From Variovorax paradoxus (GTDB taxonomy: Bacteria; Pseudomonadota; Gammaproteobacteria; Burkholderiales; Burkholderiaceae_C): 64,000 nucleotides of DNA. The position numbers and the translations under genes are program-made. Under the pieces are notes generated by a model. It worked only from the letters and a program-made list of their open reading frames with translations, ran no database searches and was not told the origin of the DNA. Location of the stretch: the NCBI RefSeq assembly GCF_018614915.1, contig NZ_JAGGNU010000024.1:1-64000 (forward strand), given 5' to 3'. Shown here in pieces: positions 19,175-28,207 of this stretch; positions within the stretch are counted from its first letter, which is position 1, and each line of letters begins with the position of its first letter.

Positions 19175-20305
19175 ATGAACGGTTCATTCGCCGAGCTGCT
19201 GCTGCGCATCCTGCACCTGTGCCGCAAGGAATTCCTGGCCGTGCTCAAGGACCCGTCGAGCCGGGCCATCCTGATCGTGCCGGCGCTGATGCAGAGCCTG
19301 CTGTTCGGCTATGCCGCCACCTACGACCTGAGCAACGTCGACTACGCGCTGCTCGACCAGAGCCGAAGCGGCGCCTCGACCGCGCTGGTCGCCAGGCTGG
19401 ACGGCACGGGCGTCTTCCGCCGCGCGGCGACGCTCGCCACGCCCGCCGACATCGCGCGCGTGATCGATACGCAGCACGCACTGCTCGTGCTGCAGATCGG
19501 CCCGCAGTTCGAGCAGCAGCTTCAGGCAGGCGAGAACGCGGCCGTCCAACTGGTCATCGATGCGCGCAATTCCAATACGGCGGGCTCGGCCGCGGGCTAT
19601 GTGAGCGCCGTCGTCGCCGACTTCAACGCCGCGTGGCGCCAGCAGCACGGCGGCGCGAAGCTGCCGGTCGCGATCGAATCGCGTGCCTGGTACAACCCCA
19701 ATCTCGAGACCCGCTGGAACTTGATGCCTGGCATGATCGCCGCGCTCAGCATGCTGCAGACGCTGCTGCTGACGGCCCTGTCGGTGGCGCGCGAACGGGA
19801 GCAGGGCACCTTCGACCAGCTGCTGGTCACGCCGCTGTCGCCGATGGAGATCATGGTCGGCAAGGCGGTGCCGCCGGTGCTGATCGGCCTGGTCCAGTCC
19901 ACCATCGTGCTGCTGGTCACCTTGCTGTGGTTCAAGGTGCCGATGGCCGGCTCCTTCGTCACGCTCTACGCCGGCCTCGCGTGCTTCACCATCGCGAGCG
20001 TGGGCATCGGCCTGTCGATCTCGGCGGTGTCGGCCAACATGCAGCAGGCCATGCTCTACGCCTTCGTGCTGATCATGCCGCTGATGCTGCTGTCAGGGCT
20101 GACCACGCCGGTCAGCAACATGCCCGAGGCGCTGCAGATCGCGACGCTGGCGAATCCGCTGCGCTTCGCCATCGACCTGGTGCAGCGCGTCTATCTCGAG
20201 GGCGTGGGGCTTGGCACCGTCTGGCACAACCTCATCCCGCTGCTCGTCATCGCAGTCGTCACGCTGCCGCTGGCGGCCTGGCTGTTCCGCCATCGTCTTG
20301 TCTGA
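19175..20305 (+). CDS. ABC-2 type permease 2 (YbhR-like)
   Basis: The 376-residue inner-membrane protein has the same layout as its neighbour: N-terminal helix (AILIVPALMQSLLFGYAAT), large periplasmic domain, and C-terminal five-helix block with REREQGTFDQLLVTPLSPMEI. It begins 9 bp after the first permease and ends 16 bp before the outer-membrane factor gene. It forms the heterodimeric membrane channel with permease 1. Confidence 0.9.
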   Translation: MNGSFAELLLRILHLCRKEFLAVLKDPSSRAILIVPALMQSLLFGYAATYDLSNVDYALLDQSRSGASTALVARLDGTGVFRRAATLATPADIARVIDTQHALLVLQIGPQFEQQLQAGENAAVQLVIDARNSNTAGSAAGYVSAVVADFNAAWRQQHGGAKLPVAIESRAWYNPNLETRWNLMPGMIAALSMLQTLLLTALSVAREREQGTFDQLLVTPLSPMEIMVGKAVPPVLIGLVQSTIVLLVTLLWFKVPMAGSFVTLYAGLACFTIASVGIGLSISAVSANMQQAMLYAFVLIMPLMLLSGLTTPVSNMPEALQIATLANPLRFAIDLVQRVYLEGVGLGTVWHNLIPLLVIAVVTLPLAAWLFRHRLV

Positions 20306-20321
20306 AGAAAGGGGATACGAC

Positions 20322-21803
20322 ATGAAGATCTCCCATGGCCTCCTCCGAGCCTTGCCGGCGTTCATGGCGCTGATGCTGGCCGGCTGCGCCGTCGGCCCTG
20401 ATTTCAAGCCTGCGGTGCCCGAGGCGCCGGCCGATTTCTCGGCCTGGCACGGCGGCTCGCCGGAACTGGCCGATGCGCAGCTCCGAAGCATGGCGGGTGC
20501 GCCGCTGGGCTGGGCCCTCTTCGCCGACCCGGTGCTCGATGCGCTGCAGGCCCAGGCGCGGGCCGCCAACCACGATCTGCAGACGGCGGCGCTGCGCTTC
20601 GCCCAAAGCCGAACCCAGAGACAGGCGACCGAAGCACAGCAAGGCCCGCAGCTCAACGCCAGCGCCGCGGTGGCGCGCCAGCGCCAGAGCGAGTTCGGTT
20701 CGGGCACGCGACTGATCGATGCGCTCAACCCCCCGAATCGCGAGGAGCTGATCGGCGTCTTGAGCGAGCCGCACAAGCTCTACCAGGCCGGCTTCGATGC
20801 CTCGTGGGAACTCGACCTCTGGGGCCGCGTGCGGCGCAGCATCGAAGCCGCCGATGCCAGCGTCGCCGCCTCGCAGGCCATGCTGGCGCAGGTGCAGCAG
20901 AGCGTCGAGGCCGAGTTGGCGCGCAACTACTTCGAGCTGCGCACCGCGCAGCGCCAGCTGCGCATCGCGCGCGCCGACATCGCCGCTGCCGAGGAGACGG
21001 TCGAACTGGTCAAGGCCCGCGCCGACGGCGGCCTCACGACTGACCTCGACGTCACGCGCCAGCGCGCCCAGGCGGCCGACCTGCGCGCGCGCCTGCCGCA
21101 ACTGCTGGCCCAGGAGGCACAGGCCATCAACCAGATCACGCTGCTGGTCGGCGAGCGCCCCGGCGCGCTGCAGGCGCAGCTGGCCGAGCGCGCCGATGCG
21201 CCTGCCGCCGCATTGCCCGATTTCTCGCCCGGCCTGCCTTCGGACGCGGCACTGCGCCGGCCGGACATCCGGCGCGCCCAGGCGCAGCTGCATGCGGCCA
21301 CCGCCAACATCGGCGTCGCAGTGGCCGAGCTGTACCCGCGCATCACGCTGGGCGCGAACTTCGGCTTCGAATCGGTGGGGAGGAGCAACTTCGGCGAATG
21401 GGGCAGCCGCCAGTGGTCCATCGGCCCGAGCCTGCAGCTGCCGATCTTCGACGGCGGGCGGCGCCGCAGCACCGTCACCCTGCGCGAGCTGCAGCAGCAG
21501 GAAGCCGCGGTGGCCTGGCAGCAGACGGTGCTGAAGGCCTGGCACGAGATCGACGATGCGCTGAGCGCGTACACGGCAGACCGGCAACGCCATCTGCAGC
21601 TGGCCGAGAAGGAGCGCCACAGCCGCGACGCCTGGGAGCTGGCGCGCGTGCGCTACGACAACGGCTTGACCGATTTCCTGGTGCAGCTCGATGCCCAGCG
21701 CACGTTGCTGCAGGCGCAGCGCGACCGGGTGCAGAGCGAAGGGCGGCTGGCGCTCGATCTCGTGACCTTGACCAAGGCGCTGGGCGGGGCCGGCGGAAGC
21801 TAG
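20322..21803 (+). CDS. NodT-family outer-membrane efflux lipoprotein (ABC exporter)
   Basis: The 493-residue protein is a TolC-like outer-membrane factor of the RND/NodT lipoprotein class. Its signal peptide ends in the lipobox LMLAGCAVGPDF (cysteine at residue 22), and it has two OEP repeats with the usual WELDLWGRVRRSIEAADAS and LRRPDIRRAQAQLHAATANI. It completes an export path from cytosol to outside with the adaptor and ABC subunits. The ATG at 20322 begins the signal peptide; a longer frame reaching back into the permease gene is not real. It ends 3 bases from the convergent HxlR gene. Confidence 0.92.
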   Translation: MKISHGLLRALPAFMALMLAGCAVGPDFKPAVPEAPADFSAWHGGSPELADAQLRSMAGAPLGWALFADPVLDALQAQARAANHDLQTAALRFAQSRTQRQATEAQQGPQLNASAAVARQRQSEFGSGTRLIDALNPPNREELIGVLSEPHKLYQAGFDASWELDLWGRVRRSIEAADASVAASQAMLAQVQQSVEAELARNYFELRTAQRQLRIARADIAAAEETVELVKARADGGLTTDLDVTRQRAQAADLRARLPQLLAQEAQAINQITLLVGERPGALQAQLAERADAPAAALPDFSPGLPSDAALRRPDIRRAQAQLHAATANIGVAVAELYPRITLGANFGFESVGRSNFGEWGSRQWSIGPSLQLPIFDGGRRRSTVTLRELQQQEAAVAWQQTVLKAWHEIDDALSAYTADRQRHLQLAEKERHSRDAWELARVRYDNGLTDFLVQLDAQRTLLQAQRDRVQSEGRLALDLVTLTKALGGAGGS

Positions 21804-21806
21804 TCG

Positions 21807-22502
21807 CTACGCCACCCTGCGCGCCGCCTCTCGCGTCTCCGCAAAGGCGCTGCGGCCCAGCCAGCGCCACAGGTCGCATGCATCTCGCGCCGCGCCGATG
21901 ATGCGCAGGCTGCGCTCGCGGATCAGCTCGTCGGCATCGCGGTCACCGGTCCAGACCTCGGTCAAGGCCAGTACCGTCGACTCGACGATCAGCGTCGCGT
22001 CCTCGCCGGGATCGTCGCGGCACAGGTCGGCGCTGCCTTTGTCCACCACCAGCCACCAGCGGCGCTCGCCCTCGGGCGCGTCGGTGAAGCGGAAGTGGAC
22101 CACGACGCAGCGCCCGCGGGGGCATTCGTCGAGGTGCACGAAACGGCGGATGTCCCACATCAGGAAGCCGGCGTCGAGCTGGCCGCGCTTCAGACGGCTG
22201 CCGATCCAGCGCGCGCCCCAATGGCCGAGCGCCATCACGATCGGCCGCAGTTCCTCGCCGGCGCCGGTGAGGTGGTACTCGGCCGTGGTGCCCGTGCCCT
22301 GCACGCGCTTGACGACGCCGACCTCCTCGAGCTTGCGCAGCCGCTGCGCGAGCAGCGAGCCGGACATGCGCGGAACGCCGCGGCGGATGTCGTTGAAGCG
22401 GGTACTGCCGCACATCAGCTCGCGCACCACCAAGGGCGTCCAGCGCTCGCAGAGCACTTCGGCGCCGCGCGCGACGGTGCAGAACTGGCCGTAGTCGATC
22501 AT
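21807..22502 (-). CDS. HxlR family transcriptional regulator
   Basis: The 231-residue protein starts with an HxlR winged helix (CERWTPLVVRELMCGSTRFNDI, SGSLLAQRLRKLEEVGVV) in residues 1-105. It continues with a C-terminal half that resembles sterol-carrier-like folds seen in longer HxlR proteins (FRFTDAPEGERRWWLVV). It is divergent from the methyltransferase gene, which it may control. A short inverted repeat CCAGT-N11-ACTGG (22535-22555) lies between them. No conserved redox cysteine near the N-terminal HTH is obvious apart from C8 and C18. Confidence 0.82.
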   Translation of the reverse strand: MIDYGQFCTVARGAEVLCERWTPLVVRELMCGSTRFNDIRRGVPRMSGSLLAQRLRKLEEVGVVKRVQGTGTTAEYHLTGAGEELRPIVMALGHWGARWIGSRLKRGQLDAGFLMWDIRRFVHLDECPRGRCVVVHFRFTDAPEGERRWWLVVDKGSADLCRDDPGEDATLIVESTVLALTEVWTGDRDADELIRERSLRIIGAARDACDLWRWLGRSAFAETREAARRVA

Positions 22503-22534
22503 GGTGCGAATCTATTCCTGTCGTGCCGGCAAGA

Positions 22535-22555
22535 CCAGTTCAAATTCTGGACTGG
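22535..22555. promoter_or_regulatory. Inverted repeat between HxlR regulator and methyltransferase
   Basis: CCAGT and ACTGG arms are separated by 11 bases, and a nested CCAG/CTGG pair lies inside. It sits 32 bp upstream of the regulator start and 61 bp upstream of the methyltransferase. It is a possible HxlR site, but the arms are short. Confidence 0.3.
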
Positions 22556-22616
22556 CGCCGAGGGCCGCGCGCAACGATGCTTGGTGCACCCTCTTTTTTT
22601 ACTTTGGAGACACATC

Positions 22617-23492
22617 ATGAGCACCGTTCTGCAGCAGCCGGCATTCGATGCCGCCGCCTTCAAGACCACGACACGCGCGCAATGGCAGGCCGCCGCCGAA
22701 GCCTGGCACCGCTGGGGCCCCTTCCTCGGCGACTGGCTCGGCGAAGCCACCGAGACCATGTTCGAGCTCGCCCGTATCATCGGCCCCGGCTCGCGCGTGC
22801 TCGACGTGGCCGCCGGTGCGGGCGAGCAGTCGATCTCGGCGGCGCGGCGCGTGGGTGAGGGCGGTTGCGTGCTCGCCACCGACATCGCGCCGGCCCTGCT
22901 CGAACGCGCGGCGGCCGACGCCAGGGCGGCCGGTCTCGCCAACGTCGAAACGCGCGAGCTCGACGGCGAGGCACTCGACGCGCTGCCCGCCGCTTCTTTC
23001 GATGCCGCGATCAGTCGCGTCGGGCTGATCTACTTTCCGGACCAGCAGCGTGCGCTCGCGGGCATGAAGCGCGCGCTGCGGCCGGGCGGGCGCGTGGCGG
23101 CCATCGTCTACTCGACGCCGGAGCGCAATGCCTTCTTCTCCATTCCCGTGAAGATCATCCGCGAGCGCGCCCAGCTGCCGCCGCCGCTGCCCGGCCAGCC
23201 CGGCCCGTTCTCGCTGGGCGCGGAAGGCGTGCTCGAAGCGGCCTTTGCCAAGGCCGGCTTGCGCGACATCGAGGTGCGCAAAGTGCCTTCGCCCGTGAGA
23301 CTGCCGAGCGCGGCAGAATGCGTGCGCTTCGAGCGCGAGTCCTTCGGCGCCTTGCACCAGATGATGGTGAGCCTGAGCGAAGCGCAGCGGGCCGAGGCCT
23401 GGCAGGCCATCGAGGAAGCCTTGCGCGCCTTCGAAAGCGGCGACGGCTTCGTCGGGCCTTGCGAGATGCTGGTCGGCGCGGGAACGGTCTAA
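22617..23492 (+). CDS. Class I SAM-dependent methyltransferase
   Basis: The 291-residue protein has the class I methyltransferase fold. Motif I is VLDVAAGAGEQ at about residues 62-72, motif II is in GGCVLATDIAP, and motif IV is in DAAISRVGLIYFPD. The segment AGMKRALRPGGRVAAIVYS is typical of UbiE-like small-molecule methyltransferases. The substrate is unknown. It is divergent from an HxlR regulator and its stop overlaps the convergent LysR gene by 4 bases. The ATG at 22617 has a GGAGA site 8 bases upstream. Confidence 0.85.
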   Translation: MSTVLQQPAFDAAAFKTTTRAQWQAAAEAWHRWGPFLGDWLGEATETMFELARIIGPGSRVLDVAAGAGEQSISAARRVGEGGCVLATDIAPALLERAAADARAAGLANVETRELDGEALDALPAASFDAAISRVGLIYFPDQQRALAGMKRALRPGGRVAAIVYSTPERNAFFSIPVKIIRERAQLPPPLPGQPGPFSLGAEGVLEAAFAKAGLRDIEVRKVPSPVRLPSAAECVRFERESFGALHQMMVSLSEAQRAEAWQAIEEALRAFESGDGFVGPCEMLVGAGTV

Positions 23493-24391
23493 GCGCGCAG
23501 GTGGCGGACCAGCAGGTCCGCCGCCGGCGACAGCATCTCGCCGCTCTTGGTCGCCATCAGCAGCCGCCGTACCGCCCAGGCGTCCTTCAGCCGCACGACT
23601 CGCAGGTCGAGCGCGCTCACCTGTGCCTTGCAGGCCGCGAGCGGGACCACGCCGATGCCGAGGTTGGCCGCGATCATGTGGCACATGGCGTCGAAGCTGC
23701 GCACCTGCACGCGCAGGCGCATCGGGATGCCGGCCTGCTCGGCGGCGCGCGAGGTCAGCTCCAGCAGCGAACTGCTGCGGTTCAGGCCGACGAATTCGTG
23801 CGCAAGACAGGTCTTGAAGTCCGCGCGCCGGGTGCGTGCGAGCGGATGCTGCTTCGCGCACAGCACCACCAGCTCGTCGGTCTGGAAGGGCGCCACGTCC
23901 AGGCCGTAGGTCGGCGTGTTTTCGGCGAACACGCCGACGTCCGCCAGGCCGTCGACCAGCGCGCGGACGATGTCGCCGCTCAGCTGCTCCTCGACCTCGA
24001 CGCGAATGTCGGGATGGCGTTCGAGGAAGGTGGCGAGCGCCGCCGGCAGGAACTCGGTGAGCGCCGACATGTTGGCCCACAGGCGCACGTGGCCGCGCAC
24101 GCCGCTCGAATAGTCCTTGAGCTCGGTACTGAACTGCTCGAAGCCCTGGAACAGCCGCATCGCATGCTGCATCGCGACGTGGCCGGCCGGTGTCAGCGCG
24201 ATGCCCTGCGGGCTGCGCTCGAGCAGCTTCGAGCCGGTGGCGCTCTCGAAATCCGACAGGCGCCGGCTCGCGGCCGACAGGGCCAGGTGGCAGGCCTCGG
24301 CGCCCTTGGTGATGCTGCCCGACTGCGCCACCGCGCAGAACAGGCGCAGCGTGACGAAGTCGACGCGGGCGGGGTTGATGGTGCTGGCCAT
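23489..24391 (-). CDS. LysR regulator of the CoA transferase / HMG-lyase operon
   Basis: The 300-residue protein has a LysR helix-turn-helix (LRLFCAVAQSGSITKGAEA, about residues 12-31) and a periplasmic-binding-type effector domain with RIRVEVEEQ-like strands, GVFAENTPTYGL and LGIGVVPLAACKA. It is divergent from the CaiB gene. A T-N11-A dyad at 24411-24427 lies 20 bp from its start and is the likely activator site. I chose ATG 24391, which gives the usual short N-terminus; an upstream in-frame start would extend through that dyad. The effector is presumably the substrate or CoA-ester of the operon. Confidence 0.87.
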   Translation of the reverse strand: MASTINPARVDFVTLRLFCAVAQSGSITKGAEACHLALSAASRRLSDFESATGSKLLERSPQGIALTPAGHVAMQHAMRLFQGFEQFSTELKDYSSGVRGHVRLWANMSALTEFLPAALATFLERHPDIRVEVEEQLSGDIVRALVDGLADVGVFAENTPTYGLDVAPFQTDELVVLCAKQHPLARTRRADFKTCLAHEFVGLNRSSSLLELTSRAAEQAGIPMRLRVQVRSFDAMCHMIAANLGIGVVPLAACKAQVSALDLRVVRLKDAWAVRRLLMATKSGEMLSPAADLLVRHLRA

Positions 24392-24410
24392 CGGCCATTC
24401 TAAGCAGGGG

Positions 24411-24427
24411 CTTCGCGTTTTGCGAAG
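24411..24427. promoter_or_regulatory. LysR-type T-N11-A dyad
   Basis: CTTCGC-GTTTT-GCGAAG is a perfect 6-bp inverted repeat, and its inner TCGCGTTTTGCGA fits the T-N11-A LysR consensus. It lies between the lysR gene and the CoA-transferase gene, 83 bp upstream of the latter. Confidence 0.55.
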
Positions 24428-24509
24428 GGGTGCTGCCGTCATGGCAATTCCGCGAATCGCGATGCCTTTCTACAGTCGAGCCATCGAACAGCAAAGAGAC
24501 AAGACAAGC

Positions 24510-25667
24510 ATGAACGCACTCGAAGGCCTCAAGGTCCTGGAGCTCGGCCAGCTCATCGCCGGCCCCTTCGCGGGCAAGACCCTGGCCGAGTTCGGCGCCG
24601 ACGTGATCAAGGTCGAGCCGGCCGGCGTCGGCGACCCGCTGCGCAAGTGGCGCCTGCTGCGGGGCGGCACCTCGGTGTGGTGGGAGGTGCAGTCGCGCAA
24701 CAAGCGCTCGGTGTGCCTCGACCTGCGCAGCGAAGAAGGCCAGGAGGCCGCTCGCGCCCTCGCGCTCGAAGCCGACGTATTGATCGAGAACTTCAAGCCC
24801 GGCACGCTGGAAGGCTGGGGCCTCGGCTGGGAGCAGCTGCATGCGCTCAACCCGCGGCTCATCATGCTGCGCATCTCTGGCTACGGCCAGACCGGCCCCT
24901 ACCGCGACAAGCCGGGCTTCGGCGTGCTCGGCGAATCGATGGGCGGGCTGCGCTATCTCAGCGGCGAGCCGGGCCGCGTGCCGGTGCGCGTGGGCGTCTC
25001 GCTCGGCGACACGCTGGCGGCGCTGCACGGCGTGATCGGCGTGCTGACCGCGCTGCACCACCGCAACGCCCACGGCGGCGAGGGCCAGTTCATCGACGTC
25101 GCGCTCTACGAATCGGTGTTCAACGTGATGGAGAGCCTGCTGCCCGAGTACGACGCCTTCGGGGCCGTGCGCGAGAGCGCCGGCAGCGCACTGCCGGGCA
25201 TCGCGCCGAGCAATGCCTACCGCTGCAAGGACGGCCACTACGTGCTCGTGGCCGGTAACGGCGACAGCATCTTCCGCCGGCTGATGCGTGCCATCGGCCG
25301 CCCGGACCTCGAGGAAGACCCGGCGCTGCGCCACAACGACGGCCGCGTGCAGCAGGCCGACGCGCTCGATGCGGCCATCGAGGCCTGGACCTCGCAGCGC
25401 AGCCGCGACGAGGCGCTGGCCGCGCTGGATGCGGCCGGCGTGCCGGTCGGGCGCATCTACACGGTGGCCGACATCGCGGCGGATCCGCAGTACCTGGCGC
25501 GCGAGATGATCGTCGAGGCCCCCACGTCCGACGGCCGTACGCTCAAGGTGCCGGGCGTGGTGCCCAAGCTCAGCGCCACGCCGGGCCGCATCGCCCACCC
25601 CGCGCCGCGGCTCGGCCAACACGACGAGGACCTGCGGGCCGGCGGCTGGCCCGCGCGTTCACGCTGA
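24510..25667 (+). CDS. Class III CoA transferase (CaiB/BaiF)
   Basis: The 385-residue protein is a family III CoA transferase that activates a carboxylic acid by exchange with an acyl-CoA. The N-terminal LEGLKVLELGQLIAGPF, the NKRSVCLDLRS segment and the catalytic aspartate D167 in GVSLGDTLAAL are in place. It is the first gene of a rightward operon with an HMG-CoA-lyase-like enzyme, a VOC protein and a Bug receptor. This suggests uptake, CoA activation and retro-aldol cleavage of a 3-hydroxy-dicarboxylate. The ATG at 24510 starts the conserved region directly. Confidence 0.9.
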   Translation: MNALEGLKVLELGQLIAGPFAGKTLAEFGADVIKVEPAGVGDPLRKWRLLRGGTSVWWEVQSRNKRSVCLDLRSEEGQEAARALALEADVLIENFKPGTLEGWGLGWEQLHALNPRLIMLRISGYGQTGPYRDKPGFGVLGESMGGLRYLSGEPGRVPVRVGVSLGDTLAALHGVIGVLTALHHRNAHGGEGQFIDVALYESVFNVMESLLPEYDAFGAVRESAGSALPGIAPSNAYRCKDGHYVLVAGNGDSIFRRLMRAIGRPDLEEDPALRHNDGRVQQADALDAAIEAWTSQRSRDEALAALDAAGVPVGRIYTVADIAADPQYLAREMIVEAPTSDGRTLKVPGVVPKLSATPGRIAHPAPRLGQHDEDLRAGGWPARSR

Positions 25668-25680
25668 AGGAGACGAAGCC

Positions 25681-26661
25681 ATGAACACCGGCAACGGTAC
25701 GCGCCTTCTCGTCAACGAGGTCGCCACGCGCGACGGCTTCCAGATGGAGAGCCGCTTCATTCCCACCGAGGACAAGATCGCGCTGGTCGACCGCCTGAGC
25801 GGCCTCGGCTACGCGAAGATCGAGGTCACGTCCTTCACCTCGCCCAAGGCCATCCCTGCGCTGCGCGACGGCGAGGAAGTGATGATGCGCATCGCACGCC
25901 GGCCCGGCGTGGTCTACACCGCGCTGGTGCCCAACCTGCGCGGCGCCGAGCGCGCACTCGACAGCCATGTCGACGAGTTCAACATCGTCATGTCGGCCAG
26001 CGAGACGCACAACCTCGCCAACCTGCGCATGACGCGCGAGCAGTCCTTCGCGCAGCTGGCCGAGGTGATCGCGCTGGCGCGCCAGGCGGCCGTGCCGGTC
26101 AACGTGTCGCTGTCCTGCGTGTTCGGCTGTCCGATGGAAGGCGAGGTGCCGCTGGCCGTGGTGCTGGGCTGGATCGAGCGCTTCGCGGCATTGCAGGTGC
26201 GCGGCATCACCTTGTGCGACACCACCGGCATGGCCTACCCGACGCAGGTGCAGGCGGTCTGCGCAGCCGCATCGCAACGCTACCCCGCGCTGGAGTTCAC
26301 CGCGCACTTCCACAACACCCGCGGCATGGGCCTGGCCAATACCGTGGCGGCTGTCGAAGCCGGCATTCGCCGCCTCGACATGTCGCTCGGCGGCATCGGC
26401 GGCTGCCCCTATGCGCCGGGTGCGACCGGCAACGTCGCCACCGAAGACGTGGTCCACATGCTGCAGTGCATGGGCTACGAGACCGGCATGGACCTCGAAG
26501 GCCTGATCGGCGCCGCGGCGGAGCTCGAAGCGCTGGTTGCGCACGCGCTGCCGAGCCAGGTATCGCGCGCCGGCCATCGGCTGACGCAGCACGCGCGGCC
26601 GGGAGATTTCGAAGAGATCGTCGCCCGCGCGAAGGCGCGCGGCCAGAAGGAGCAGGCATGA
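25681..26661 (+). CDS. Hydroxymethylglutaryl-CoA lyase family enzyme
   Basis: The 326-residue TIM-barrel protein belongs to the HMG-CoA lyase group. Visible active-site parts are RDG at 17-19 (NEVATRDGFQ), the metal histidines H209 and H211 in AHFHNT, and the mobile-loop cysteine C242 in GGIGGCPYAPGATGN. HMG-CoA lyase normally gives acetyl-CoA and acetoacetate; related enzymes cleave other 3-hydroxy-3-methyl acyl-CoAs. The canonical HCHDT reads HFHNT here, so the exact substrate may differ. It lies 13 bp after the CoA transferase and overlaps the VOC gene by 4 bases. Confidence 0.88.
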   Translation: MNTGNGTRLLVNEVATRDGFQMESRFIPTEDKIALVDRLSGLGYAKIEVTSFTSPKAIPALRDGEEVMMRIARRPGVVYTALVPNLRGAERALDSHVDEFNIVMSASETHNLANLRMTREQSFAQLAEVIALARQAAVPVNVSLSCVFGCPMEGEVPLAVVLGWIERFAALQVRGITLCDTTGMAYPTQVQAVCAAASQRYPALEFTAHFHNTRGMGLANTVAAVEAGIRRLDMSLGGIGGCPYAPGATGNVATEDVVHMLQCMGYETGMDLEGLIGAAAELEALVAHALPSQVSRAGHRLTQHARPGDFEEIVARAKARGQKEQA

Positions 26662-27038
26662 TCGACCATCTGGACCACCTGGTGCTCACCACCGCGAACG
26701 AGGAAGCCTGCGTGCGCTTCTACGTCGAGGTGCTGGGCATGGCGCTCGAAACCTTCGGCGGCGGCCGCAAGGCTTTTCGCTTCGGCAACCAGAAGATCAA
26801 CCTGCATCTGAAGGGCCACGAGTTCGAGCCCAAGGCCGAGCTGCCGATGCCCGGCGCGCTCGACCTGTGCTTCATCGCCTCGGTGCCGCTCGACGAAGTC
26901 ATCGCGCGGCTCGATGAGAAGCAGGTGCCTGTCATCGAAGGGCCGGTCATGCGCACCGGCGCCACCTCGCGCATCCGCTCGGTCTACGTGCGCGACCCCG
27001 ACCTGAATCTCGTCGAGATTTCGGAACTGCATTCATAA
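26658..27038 (+). CDS. VOC (glyoxalase/bleomycin-resistance fold) protein
   Basis: The 126-residue protein is a one-module VOC protein with LDHLVLTTANEEACVRFYVEVLG at the N-terminus and RSVYVRDPDLNLVEISE at the C-terminus. It resembles virulence protein/lactoylglutathione-lyase-like small dimers. Metal-ligand candidates are H6 and the late glutamate in LVEISE. Its start overlaps the lyase stop (ATGA), so it is co-translated with the CoA pathway. The reaction is unknown; an epimerase or isomerase role on the CoA ester is one possibility. Confidence 0.8.
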   Translation: MIDHLDHLVLTTANEEACVRFYVEVLGMALETFGGGRKAFRFGNQKINLHLKGHEFEPKAELPMPGALDLCFIASVPLDEVIARLDEKQVPVIEGPVMRTGATSRIRSVYVRDPDLNLVEISELHS

Positions 27039-27052
27039 CTACCGGAGACAAC

Positions 27053-28024
27053 ATGAAACCCGTCCGCTGCCTTCTCGCGGCCTGCGCCGCCCTGGCTTTT
27101 TCCACGGCATCGAGCGCGGATACCTGGCCCTCGAAGCCGATCACCATGATCGTGCCGACCGCGCCGGCCGGCTCCACCGACATCATGGCGCGGCTGGTCG
27201 CCGATCCGCTGCAGCGCGCGCTGGGCCAGCCGGTGGTCGTCGACAACAAGCCGGGCGCCAGCGGCAACATCGGCACCGAGGCTGTGGCCCGCGCCGCGCC
27301 GGACGGCTACACGCTGCTGATGCAGTACTCGGGCTACCACGTCGGCAATCCCTCGCTGTTCCAGCAGATCAAGTGGAGCCCGACCAAGGACTTCGTGCCG
27401 GTCGCGCTGGTGATGCGCGCGCCGCACGTGGTGGCCGTCAGCGGCAAGCTGCCGGTGAACTCGATGAAGGAGCTGGCCGAGTACGGCAGGAAGAAGGGCG
27501 ACGGCGGCCTCTTCTATGCCTCTTCGGGCAACGGCTCGATCCAGCACATCGCGGGCGAGCTGCTGTCGCGGCAGGCCAAGCAGCCGATGACCCACGTGCC
27601 CTACAAGGGATCGGGCCCGGCGATCAACGACCTGATCGCGGGCAACGTCGACATGTTCATCACCACGCCGCCCTCGGTCATCGGCCACATCGCGAGCGGC
27701 AAGCTCAAGGCGCTGGCCTATACCGGCAGCAAGCGGCACCCCTCGATGCCCAACGTGCCGACCTCGGCCGAGGCGGGCTTCCCGGGCTACGAGGTCGAAT
27801 CCTGGTTCGCCGTCTTCGCGCCGGCCAAGACGCCGCCCGAGGTCGTCGCCCGGCTCAGCGCCGAGATCAGGAAGATCGTCGAGGGCGAGGCCTTCCGCAA
27901 GAAGGTCGACGACCAGGGCGCCTTCGCGGCCTACATGGACCCGCCGGCCCTCGGCAAGTTCGTCGACCAGGAACTGGCCCTGTGGTCGCGCGTGATCAAG
28001 GCGGCGGACATCAAGGCCGACTGA
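27053..28024 (+). CDS. Bug-type tripartite tricarboxylate receptor (CoA operon)
   Basis: The 323-residue protein is a periplasmic Bug receptor. It has a Sec signal peptide (residues 1-22, ending ASSA), the opening TWPSKPITMIVPTAPAGSTD, and the diagnostic QPVVVDNKPGASGNIGTEAVARAAPDGYTLL. Such proteins bind carboxylates for TctAB permeases or for sensing; no tctA or tctB is nearby. It lies 14 bp after the VOC gene as the last member of the operon, so its ligand is probably the same acid that the CoA transferase activates. Confidence 0.9.
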   Translation: MKPVRCLLAACAALAFSTASSADTWPSKPITMIVPTAPAGSTDIMARLVADPLQRALGQPVVVDNKPGASGNIGTEAVARAAPDGYTLLMQYSGYHVGNPSLFQQIKWSPTKDFVPVALVMRAPHVVAVSGKLPVNSMKELAEYGRKKGDGGLFYASSGNGSIQHIAGELLSRQAKQPMTHVPYKGSGPAINDLIAGNVDMFITTPPSVIGHIASGKLKALAYTGSKRHPSMPNVPTSAEAGFPGYEVESWFAVFAPAKTPPEVVARLSAEIRKIVEGEAFRKKVDDQGAFAAYMDPPALGKFVDQELALWSRVIKAADIKAD

Positions 28025-28207
28025 GCGGCGCAGTCCTCGGTCCTTGCGGCCAGGCCTGTCAACAGGCCCTGAGCTCGGCAGCGCCATGTCGGCCTATGGA
28101 AGCGAAAGAGTGGTCTGCAGCCGGCTGCTCGATCCGCGCTGGAAGCTCGAAATCGAGGCAATGGCTGCAAAATAGCCGGTATCGCGCTCTCTTTCCAGGA
28201 GGCACCC

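Noticed and set aside
22599..25622. 1007-residue minus frame
   Set aside because: It overlaps the methyltransferase and CoA-transferase genes antisense and shows no domain.
28053..28068. GGCCTGT-CA-ACAGGCC hairpin as terminator of the Bug gene
   Set aside because: The 2-nt loop is too tight and no T-run follows; kept only as a note.
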